A DNA stretch of 64,000 nucleotides from Liriodendron chinense (taxonomy: Eukaryota; Streptophyta; Magnoliopsida; Magnoliales; Magnoliaceae), in NCBI GenBank assembly GCA_003013855.2, contig PVNU02000853.1:124001-188000 (forward strand). Reading direction: 5' to 3'. This document shows, in pieces, positions 1 through 8,525 of this stretch. Each line of letters begins with the position of its first letter. Positions within the stretch are counted from its first letter, which is position 1. The notes under the pieces are model-generated. The model was not told the origin of the DNA, made no database searches, and worked only from the letters and a program-made list of their open reading frames with translations. Both the position numbers and the translations under genes were made by a program.

Positions 1-1500
1 GTCGAAATTCACTAAACGGTAGGCCCCGTTGGAGTAAACTTCTTCTATGATGCATATCGGGTCCCACTTAGGGTCGAACTTGCTCTTTGTAGTGTGCGCG
101 GCGGTCGCTTCATTACGAGTACCAAGTCATCCTTCTTGAAGGATCTACCCCTGACTCGCTTGTCATACGCTGTTGAGATATGCTTCTGGTACATCTCTAG
201 CCGTTGTTGTGCCGCAAGCCTCTTCTTGTCCAAGGCATCGAGCTCGACCATCCTGAGCTCAGCATTACGTTCATCTGTCAGGGAGGTCCGAAGTGCTACT
301 CGCAGGGACTCGACCTGAACTTCCATAGGGATGATGGCCTCCGTGCGTATACTAGTGAATAGGGAGTAGCCCGCGTTGCTGTGCGGTGCGTAGTACGATA
401 TGCCCAAAGTGCTTCGAGCAACCGTTTGTCCCAATCTTTCTTATTCTCTGCCACCGTTTTCTTCAAAATCTTCACGATGGTTTTGTTGAATGCCTCAGCA
501 AGCCCGTTTGCAGGAGGATAATAGGGTGTTGAGTAGCAATGCTTGATCTTGAACTTGGCACACAGCTTGTTGATCACAGCATTTCGGAAGGGCGTGCCAT
601 TATCCGTGACGATCCGATCAGGAATACTATGTCTATAGATGATGGCATTCCGGATGAAACCCTCCACTTGTTTAGCTTTCACGTTCTTCAGGGCCACAGC
701 CTCAGCCCACTTAGAGAAATAATCTGTTGCCGCTAGTATGTACTGGTGCCCTTGAGAGGAAGAGGGGCTAATGGGGCTTATCACATCCATTCCCCAGGCC
801 GCAAAAAGCCAAGACATCACTGACTGATGCAGTTCTTCTGGAGGTATATGTATGATATCAGCACGTATCTGACACTGATGGCATTTTCTGACGTAGTCCA
901 TCACGTCTTTCACCATGGTGGGCCAATAATAGCCCATGTGCCACACTCGATGATGTAGGTTCCGTCCGCCTTGATGGGCACCACATTCTCCTCCGTGCGC
1001 CTCTCTCAGCGTATCATGAATTTCTTCTCGGGCCAGGCATCTTGACAGCGTTCCATCGCTGGAGCGTCGATACAGTACTTCTTCTAAGAGGACGAATGAG
1101 CTGGCACGCCTTCTGACTTGAGTGCGCATCTGCGGATCCTCGGGTAAGAACCCATACTTCAAGTAATTAGAGAATGGTCTTCTCCAATCTTCCTCTTCTG
1201 TGATCTCAAAGCAATATATAGGGCTTGCACTCGCGACATTCTCGGCCGCTGTGAGGGATGGTAATATTCTCCTTTCTTCTATGGTGACTTGAAGTGGGCT
1301 GCCCCCTGGGTGCGCGAGAGCCACAGCCAGGTTAGCCAATGCGTTTGCTTGAGAATTTTCAGCTCTTGGGACGTGCGACACTATACTGTCCCGGAAATGA
1401 TCGAACAGGGCTCGGGCCTGATGACAAATAGATGACAGCTCCGGCTTGCGGACTTCATATTCCATCATAAGCTGTCCCACAACTAACCGAGAATCATCGT
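1..1500 (-). pseudogene. Old Ty3/gypsy pol fragment (RNase H tail, integrase, 3' end of pol)
   Basis: Read on the - strand, 1500 to about 45 encodes the tail of an RNase H-like domain, the integrase zinc-binding region (H..H, then KCHQCQ near 880) and the integrase core. The three catalytic acidic positions are visible: WGMDVI near 810, VTDNGTPF near 605 and GLAEAFNKT near 495. The downstream part (45-434) lies in another frame, so a frameshift falls within about 296-434. The reading frame continues at 12072 on the far side of Element I, which shows that one older element was split by a younger one. The fragment is cut by the window start. It has no visible LTR, so family assignment beyond gypsy-type pol is tentative. 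Confidence 0.85.
1496..1500. repeat. Target site duplication of Element I (left copy, ATCGT)
   Basis: ATCGT precedes the 5' LTR and is repeated at 12072-12076 right after the 3' LTR. Removing the element restores the frame of the interrupted RNase H domain. Confidence 0.95.
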
Positions 1501-2384
1501 TGTTGTAGGCTAATACAATCTGACAAGAAGTGAAGGATCGTGACCATATGAATGCGAGGAGTCCAGGTCGTACTCGCGAAAAGGGATCGCGTCTCCTGGA
1601 TGCGAGCAGCTCGGCTCGTGCTCCTTAGAAGGGGTCGCGCATCCCTGATGCGAGCAGCTCGGCTCGTGCTCCTCAGAAGGGGTCGCGCATCCCTGATGCG
1701 AGCAGTTCGGCTCGTGCTCTTCAGAAGAGGTCGCATCTATAGGGTGCGAGCAGCTCTGCTCGGGCTCGTCAGGAGGGGTCGCAGTTCACGGAAGCGAGCA
1801 CCCCTGACACGAGCAGCTCCCGACATCAGAGTAGTCCTGAGTCTTTTGGTTCGGATGGTCTTCTTCCTTTCGGCGTCTCCTTCCTTTTCGGTAGCTATGA
1901 CTCCAACTATGAGCAATCAGCGCTATTACCATGTCGATCAACAGCCTGTATTGGTTGGTCTTTGGGTTTATCTTCTCTGGTGGTTCCGAATCTCAGATTG
2001 CTATCAAGAAACGTGATTGCCGGAAGGAGTTATTAGGATAGATACTATCTTTGAGGATAAGGATCTTGTCCTCCGAAATCAGCGAGATTTCAGTATCGTA
2101 CGCGATATCATCGGGATTTCGATATCTTATGTAACAAAATTGGCTAGCCTCAGATCTATATAAGGGAGTGACTCCATGAGGAGAAAGGTACGCACACTTC
2201 ATTCAATCTTGGTTCCGTTTTGCTTGGCTTCTCTTCTTATTGTGGCCTAACTTAAGCATCGGAGGGCTAACGGCTGAGCCCCAGCCACCCTTATTTGCTG
2301 TCTTGCTTCAGGTCTGGTGGTGAAATCCCTGATGGAGTGAAGGAGCAAAGCCGGAGGATCTCGTTACAGAATCTGACATTAACA
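1501..2384 (+). repeat. 5' LTR of Element I
   Basis: The 884-bp LTR begins TGTTGTAGGC and ends ATTAACA. U3 holds a 48-bp tandem array (about 1582-1773) and an eroded copy of a proteasome-subunit fragment (about 1830-1910). A TATA box CTATATAAGG lies at 2156-2165. A conserved R/U5 motif ACTTAAGCATCGGAGGG lies near 2250. Confidence 0.95.
1582..1773 (+). repeat. 48-bp tandem array in the Element I LTR
   Basis: About four units of 48 bp, each containing GGTCGC...GATGCGAGCAG followed by CTCGGCTCGTGCT. Units two and three are nearly identical, the outer ones diverged. The same array is present in the 3' LTR (about 11269-11460). Related GCGAGCA...GGCTCGTG units also occur at 8200-8340 in the same element. 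Confidence 0.85.
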
Positions 2385-2407
2385 GTTTGGCGCCGTCTGT
2401 GGGAACG
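2385..2407 (+). other. Primer-binding site of Element I
   Basis: TGGCGCCGTCTGTGGGAA lies three bases after the LTR end. The same 18 bases follow the 5' LTRs of Elements II and III. The first nine bases match the complement of a tRNA ending ACGGCGCCA, as in plant tRNA-Asp from memory; the remaining bases do not match that tRNA well, so the primer identity is open. Confidence 0.75.
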
Positions 2408-2458
2408 ACTTGATCGTCAAAATCAATCGTGTTAACCACCGATTAAAATCCTTCACTG

Positions 2459-2665
2459 ATGCCTCCTAAAAAGGCGGTTCATCCTTCAGCTTCGAGGCAG
2501 GCACCACCTCCACCTGATGAGACGGAATCCGTACCTGCCCTCCCACCCGTTCCGACCGATATCCCTCAAGGAGCCCAAAATATGCCATCAACGAACCCAT
2601 TATTGGAGGCCTCTGGAAATCAAGATGATGTCTTGCGTTTCCTCGGCAACACTCTCCTAACCTAA
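2459..2665 (+). pseudogene. Element I gag, N-terminal part (frameshifted)
   Basis: The ORF begins MPPKKAVHPS and is closely similar to the gag start of Element III (51291 on the - strand). It ends early because Element I lacks two bases near 2662 that Element III has. The rest of gag continues in another frame in the ORF from 2779. It is the amino end of the capsid precursor and has no catalytic motif. Confidence 0.8.
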
Positions 2666-2778
2666 ATGCCGGAGTTCAGGCACTGTCAAGTCGGCTAGAT
2701 CAACACTTTCCTGAACCGCAAAAACAACCCTCCGGAGGATTACCACCACAACCCATACCGGTAGCCTCCAGACATTCT

Positions 2779-5700
2779 ATGGACGAACCACAGGCCCCGC
2801 CACTCGGCGGCCATCCCCCTGTACTGTCTCCACATTCCATACATTCCAGTTCGTCTCGACAACCTCAACCGCAAGGCTCCACCGCCGAAACATCTAGCTA
2901 TACCCTACCATGGGAAGGAGATCTCAAGAGAATCCAAGATCGTTTTGATGTCATGGAACAGCGATACCAGGCAAATCGACCATCTGCCGTTACGGCGGCG
3001 ATACACCAATCTGAATCTCCCTTCACTAGCGAGGTCATGGAAGCCCCGTTGCCCAGAAAGTATCGAGCGCCTGTTATCGCTCCGTATACAGGCATTGGCG
3101 ATCCTCTGGAACATTTGGAAACATACAGGTCCCTCATGGAGTTGGAGGGACATGGTTCAGAAATCATGTGTAGGGCTTTTCCCCTTACATTGAAAGAAGC
3201 GGCTCGTACGTGGTTTCGGGGGTTAAAGCCTCGTTCCATCAGTTCCTTTTCTCAATTATCGGAAATATTTCTTTCTCAATTCATGGGAAGTATTCGCATT
3301 AAGAAGCCGGCCTCCCATCTGATGAATCTGAAACAGCAACATGGGGAGACAATAAAAGAGTTCACAGTACGGTTCACTGCTGAAGCCGTTCAAACCGAGA
3401 GTTACACTGAAGAAAAGGGTCTCACAGCCCTCATCGCTGGAATAACAAGCGAGAAATTCAGGTTTGCCTTAGATAAAAGCCCGCCGAAAACTATGGCGGA
3501 ATTCCAAGCCAAAGCTCAGAAATATATCAATGCGGAAGAAGTCGCATTGACACGCCATGGAGTACAAAGTAAGAAACGCAAGCCAGAAGGAACTTCTTCT
3601 ACAGATAAGAAATACCGTCGTGATCAGCGCGATCGTTCTCCCAGGAAGCCTTACTCTGGTAAATATCATAATTACACTCCTCTTAATCGGTCCCTTGAAA
3701 AGGTTCTAATGGAGATTAAACACAAGCCATATGTGAAGTGGCCCGCAAAGATCAAATCCGATCCCGAGAAGAGGGATAAGAGCAAGTTCTGTTACTTTCA
3801 CAAAGATCACGGGCATAGGACCCAGGACTGTATCTCTCTACGAGACCATATCGAAGCCCTTATTCGAAAAGGCCATCTCCAAGATTATGTTGCTCGTAAA
3901 AATCGATCACCAGAAAGGGCGAAGACCTCATCTCGCCAGAAGGAACCATCTCATCATCAAACCGATCAAGAGGACGCTGAGCCCACTGGAGAAATTTGCA
4001 CTATCGTCGGAGGACCAGCTTGTGGGGGTGACTCTCAAGCTTCAAGAAAGGCATACGCTCGAAAGGCGTCCAAAGAACCCCAGCAAATTTATTGGCTGGA
4101 ACAGACGTCCAGCTCATCAAAAGCGAGCCATCCTCCAATTTCTTTCGCCCTCGAAGATGCAGCGGGAATCCACTTCCCTCATGAAGATTCTATCGTAGTC
4201 ACATTGAAGGTATCAAATTATCTGACTCATCGGATTATGGTGGATACAGGTAGCTCAGCCGACATTCTGTACCTGGAGGCTTTCAACAAAATGGCACTTT
4301 CCAGAAGCCTCCTCAAGCCAGTGTCGACCCCCCTCGTCGGTTTTGGAGGAGAGGTAGTAACACCCGAAGGAAGCATCGATCTCCCAGTTACTTTTGGAGA
4401 GAGTCCGGCGAAGACCACCGTCTTCATAAACTTCCTCGTCGTAGATCGAAAATCAGCATATAACGCCATTTTGGGGCGGCCGTCTTTGACTAAGGTTGGA
4501 GCGGCCTTGCACCCTTCATATCTGTGTGTTAAATTTCCAACCCCAAATGGCATCGGGGTCATACGAGGAAGTCAGCAGGAGGCACGGTCCTGTTACCAAA
4601 TAGCCCTCCAAGATCGAAAGAAGGCTCAAGCGACGCCCGTCCTGGAAATAACTCAAGGATCGCCCGGTGTTCCCTCGACCACCTCGTTGGATCCGAGAGA
4701 AAATGCTCTGAAGTCGGGAACTCCAGGGGAGGAAACAGTGGCGATCCACCTGACCAAAGACGATCCATCTAAGATCGTGTGCATCGGGTCCTCCTTGACC
4801 ACTGTCCATCGTGAAAATTTGATCAGTTTCCTCACCGAATACAAGGATGTGTTTGCTTGGTCTCATAAAGATATGCCAGGCATCGATCCTGATGTCATCG
4901 CACATCGTCTCAACATTGACCCGAAGCATAAACCCGTACATCAGCGTCGACGTGCCTTTACTGCAGAAAGACAAATGGCAATCAAAACTGAAGTCGAAAA
5001 GCTACTCGCGGCTAATTTCATAAAGGAAGTTGACTACCCAGAGTGGGTCGCAAACGTAGTTCTCGTCCGGAAAGCTAATGGCAAATGGAGGATGTGTGTC
5101 GACTATTCAGATTTGAACAAAGCGTGCCCCAAAGATAGCTTTCCGACACCGCGGATCGACCAGTTGGTCGACTCGACAGCTGGACATGCTCTCCTCAGCT
5201 TTATGGATGCTTATTCTGGTTACAACCAGATTATGATGCATCCACCTGATAGCCAGCATACTGCCTTCATCACAGATCGAGGACTATATTGCTACCAGGT
5301 AATGTCGTTTGGTCTTAAAAATGCAGGGGCCACTTATCAACGTCTTGTCAACAAAATGTTCGCTGCTCAAATCGGTAGGAATATGGAAGTTTATGTCGAC
5401 GATATGCTCGTGAAAAGCATCGTTGAAGATAACCACATTTCAGATCTTCGAGAAGCTTTTGATCTGATAAGGAAGTATCAAATGAAGTTAAATCCAGAAA
5501 AATGCGCGTTTGGAGTGTCTGCAGGAAAATTTCTTGGGTTCATGGTTGGCCAGCGTGGAATTGAGGCAAATCCTGAAAAGATTAAAGCATTGATAGAGAT
5601 GAAATCCCCTGTTACTCTGAAGGACGTTCAGCGTCTGGCAGGTCGCATCGCATCATTGAATAGGTTCATCTCGCGAGCATCTGACAAGTGTTTGCCCTTC

Positions 5701-7794
5701 TTCAAACTCCTTCGTGCAACGGCCAAATCTGATTGGAAGTGGACACCTCAGTGTGAAGAAGCTTTCCAACAACTGAAGCAATACATGAGCACTCCTCCCA
5801 TTTTATCTAAACCTGTAGCTCATGAGCAACTCATTCTTTATTTATCTGTGTCTTCCACGGCTGTTAGCGCCGCTTTAATAAGAGAAGATTCCGGGGTGCA
5901 AAGGCCCGTTTATTATATCAGTCGAGCAATGGTCGATGGAGAAAATAGGTATTCTGATATGGAGAAACTGGCCCTAGCCTTAGTCACGGCGGCTCGAAAA
6001 CTGCGACCTTACTTTCAAGCCCATGCTATTTTAGTACCAACAAATCATCCACTACGACAAGTCCTTCAAAAACCTGAGGCTTCCGGGCGCTTAACTAAGT
6101 GGGCGGTCGAAATCAGTGAGCACAATATCTCATTCTGTCCTAGGGCCACAGTCAAGGGCCAGGCCGTGGCTGACTTCATAGCCGAATTTACGTATTCTTC
6201 TGAAGATAATGTCATGACCGGCGACCAGCCTCCATGGTCGCTCTTCGTGGACGGGTCGTCACGGGCCACCGGTAGTGGAGCGGGCCTGATTTTAGCGGCT
6301 CCCGACGGGTCGCATTTTCAATACGCTCTGCGTTTCGAATCTCGCATCTCCAATAATGAAGCAGAATATGAGGCCCTAATTGTTGGCCTCGAACTGGCCA
6401 TTCTACTCGCAGTCCAGAATTTGATAATTCATAGCGACTCCCAGCTCATTGTCAATCAAGTTCTTGGTGAATTCGAAGCCAAAGAAGAAAGAATGGCCTT
6501 ATACAAGTCTCGTGTCCTCATCCTGCTCGCTAAGTTGAAGACTTATAAAATAATTCATATCCCTCGCGAGCAGAACCAACTTGCCGATTCCTTGGCAAAA
6601 CTCGCTTCTGCGCCGGAATCGGAGTTATCACATTCGATCCCCATCGAACATCGTCAGAACTTGAGTATCGACCAAGTGACTCTAGAGCAAGTTCTATCGG
6701 TACAATCGTCTCCATGCTGGATGGATCCTATCATCCTTTACCTCAGAGATGGATACCTACCAGAAGACAAGTGTGGTAATCATCCCAGGGGGCGATCCCT
6801 GGCATATAAAGCGATGAGGCAAGGATATTATTGGCCCACGATGAAAGCAGACGCCATCGAATTTTCTAAAAAATGCGACAAGTGTCAACGATATCTACCC
6901 ATACCTCGTGTACCGTCTGAGCGGATGACCCCAGTTGATAGCCCTTGGCCTTTTTCCCAGTGGGGGATCGATATCATCGGGCCCTTACCTATGGGAAAAG
7001 GACAGAATAGGTTCGCGATCGTGGCGGTTGATTATTTCACCAAATGGGCCGAGGCAGAACCGTTAGCCAAGATTACTGAAAAACAAACTACTAAGTTTAT
7101 ATGGAGAAATATCATATGTCGTTTCGGGCTTCCTCATACTATAATTACCGATAACAGAACGCAGTTCGACAGCGCAGCCTTTGATGAATTTTGCGACAAA
7201 TGGAAAATACGTAATCTCCGCACTTCTCCATATCATCCTCAGGCGAATGGGCAGGTCGAGGCAGTGAATAAAATAATAAAGCACCATTTAAAGACCAAGC
7301 TAGGTGAATGTAAAGGGGTGTGGCCAGAACTTCTGCCAGAGGTATTATGGGCCTATAGAACCACGGCTTGTACGTCAACAGGTGAAACTCCTTTCTCCTT
7401 AGCATTTGGTGTTGACGCAGTGGTACCGGTGGAAATTCAAGTCCCCTCATATCGGATCGAGCAGTACGATCCCGCGAGCAATCACGAAAACCTTCGACTT
7501 CATCTTGATCTCCTGGAAGAGCGAAGAAATGCTTCTCAAGTGCGAGTGGCAGCGTATCAACAACGTATTGCTCGATATCGAAATGCTAGGGTTCGGCCCA
7601 GATCCTTCCAACCCGAAAATTTGGTATTAAGGCAAAATCTTGGAGTTCCTGCCCGTTCATTAGATCCAAATTGGGAAGGCCCGTATCGGGTTATCAGGGT
7701 TGTGCGACCCGGTACTTATTATCTTGAGGACATGCTGGGGAAGCCCGTACGTCGCCCTTGGCACGTGGAGCATTTGCTACGATACTATCCCTAG
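2779..7794 (+). CDS. Element I gag-pol polyprotein (1671 codons)
   Basis: Domains in order, with rough residues: retrotransposon gag (95-270), a zinc knuckle of CX2HX4HX4C type (about 337-350), aspartic protease with MVDTGSSAD (about 486), reverse transcriptase with YVDDMLVKS (about 871), RNase H (about 1017), a second archaeal-type RNase H starting at LFVDGSS (about 1152), then integrase. The integrase acidic residues lie at WGIDIIGP (1394), ITDNRTQF (1455) and GQVEAVNK (1491). The protein copies the element RNA and inserts the cDNA. Compared with Element III, about 50 residues are missing before CGNHPRG (1331), removing part of the integrase zinc-binding region, and TDNG is changed to TDNR. 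The first Met here is internal; the true start is at 2459 in another frame. Likely defective in integration on its own. Confidence 0.92.
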   Translation: MDEPQAPPLGGHPPVLSPHSIHSSSSRQPQPQGSTAETSSYTLPWEGDLKRIQDRFDVMEQRYQANRPSAVTAAIHQSESPFTSEVMEAPLPRKYRAPVIAPYTGIGDPLEHLETYRSLMELEGHGSEIMCRAFPLTLKEAARTWFRGLKPRSISSFSQLSEIFLSQFMGSIRIKKPASHLMNLKQQHGETIKEFTVRFTAEAVQTESYTEEKGLTALIAGITSEKFRFALDKSPPKTMAEFQAKAQKYINAEEVALTRHGVQSKKRKPEGTSSTDKKYRRDQRDRSPRKPYSGKYHNYTPLNRSLEKVLMEIKHKPYVKWPAKIKSDPEKRDKSKFCYFHKDHGHRTQDCISLRDHIEALIRKGHLQDYVARKNRSPERAKTSSRQKEPSHHQTDQEDAEPTGEICTIVGGPACGGDSQASRKAYARKASKEPQQIYWLEQTSSSSKASHPPISFALEDAAGIHFPHEDSIVVTLKVSNYLTHRIMVDTGSSADILYLEAFNKMALSRSLLKPVSTPLVGFGGEVVTPEGSIDLPVTFGESPAKTTVFINFLVVDRKSAYNAILGRPSLTKVGAALHPSYLCVKFPTPNGIGVIRGSQQEARSCYQIALQDRKKAQATPVLEITQGSPGVPSTTSLDPRENALKSGTPGEETVAIHLTKDDPSKIVCIGSSLTTVHRENLISFLTEYKDVFAWSHKDMPGIDPDVIAHRLNIDPKHKPVHQRRRAFTAERQMAIKTEVEKLLAANFIKEVDYPEWVANVVLVRKANGKWRMCVDYSDLNKACPKDSFPTPRIDQLVDSTAGHALLSFMDAYSGYNQIMMHPPDSQHTAFITDRGLYCYQVMSFGLKNAGATYQRLVNKMFAAQIGRNMEVYVDDMLVKSIVEDNHISDLREAFDLIRKYQMKLNPEKCAFGVSAGKFLGFMVGQRGIEANPEKIKALIEMKSPVTLKDVQRLAGRIASLNRFISRASDKCLPFFKLLRATAKSDWKWTPQCEEAFQQLKQYMSTPPILSKPVAHEQLILYLSVSSTAVSAALIREDSGVQRPVYYISRAMVDGENRYSDMEKLALALVTAARKLRPYFQAHAILVPTNHPLRQVLQKPEASGRLTKWAVEISEHNISFCPRATVKGQAVADFIAEFTYSSEDNVMTGDQPPWSLFVDGSSRATGSGAGLILAAPDGSHFQYALRFESRISNNEAEYEALIVGLELAILLAVQNLIIHSDSQLIVNQVLGEFEAKEERMALYKSRVLILLAKLKTYKIIHIPREQNQLADSLAKLASAPESELSHSIPIEHRQNLSIDQVTLEQVLSVQSSPCWMDPIILYLRDGYLPEDKCGNHPRGRSLAYKAMRQGYYWPTMKADAIEFSKKCDKCQRYLPIPRVPSERMTPVDSPWPFSQWGIDIIGPLPMGKGQNRFAIVAVDYFTKWAEAEPLAKITEKQTTKFIWRNIICRFGLPHTIITDNRTQFDSAAFDEFCDKWKIRNLRTSPYHPQANGQVEAVNKIIKHHLKTKLGECKGVWPELLPEVLWAYRTTACTSTGETPFSLAFGVDAVVPVEIQVPSYRIEQYDPASNHENLRLHLDLLEERRNASQVRVAAYQQRIARYRNARVRPRSFQPENLVLRQNLGVPARSLDPNWEGPYRVIRVVRPGTYYLEDMLGKPVRRPWHVEHLLRYYP

Positions 7795-8525
7795 ATTCGA
7801 TGTAGTTCATTACAACATTTTATGAATAAAATAGAAGATATCAGTTGGTTGCTTTTCCATTTACATGGACCTGGATAGCCCTGAAGAGAATGCTTACACA
7901 TCCTCTTGGCCAATTGCCTACCCTTGGTAGGACTGAAGTCGTTACTAGTTGGTTGCTTCTCCATTTACATGGACCTGAACAAGCCCTGAAGAGAATGTAT
8001 ACCATCTCTTGACCAACCTTCTGCCCTTGGTAGGATCGAAATCTCAATCGATAGATCAGTCTATCTCAACGTGGACATGGTCACGCGACCCCCGGATTGA
8101 GTCTTTATTTTTTTTTATGAGCTAGTTGCTCGCAACTGATGAAAGAGATCGCATTTCAAAAATGCGAAGCAGCATAGCGCGTGCTTGAATAGGGTCGCAG
8201 TCATGCACCCTAATCGCGAGCACTGCGGCTCGTGATCGAATTCGCAGTCATGCACCCTAATCGCGAGCACTGCGGCTCGTGATCGAATTCGCAGTCATGC
8301 ACTCTAAAATCGCGAGCAGCGAAGCTCGTGCTCGCATGTGGGTCGCATCCCCTGATGAATCAAATGGGATCAACACAAAGCAACAATGAAGGAAAGAGAA
8401 GAATACACAATACTAAAAAAGTAAGTGTTCATTAAAATAATGACCTTACAATTACAGATCTCTTCTCTTTAAAAAAAATATATATATATATATATATATA
8501 TACATAATATGGGAAGCTGCCGAGG
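7795..8525 (+). repeat. Element I spacer between pol and the antisense gene
   Basis: Noncoding. Two diverged copies of a roughly 108-bp unit (about 7841-7947 and 7948-8045) each contain CATTTACATGGACCTG and CCCTTGGTAGGA. Then comes a sequence related to the Element III repeat (GATAGATCAGTCTATCTC, near 8052). At about 8190-8340 a 46-bp unit with CGCGAGCACTGCGGCTCGTG occurs roughly three times. An (AT)n run lies at 8479-8502, just past the antisense stop codon. Confidence 0.75.

Noticed and set aside
1552..2016. 154-codon + strand ORF in the Element I LTR (also 11239-11703)
   Set aside because: It is mostly a translation of the 48-bp tandem array, lies upstream of the LTR TATA box and has a different frame from the proteasome-derived words for most of its length.
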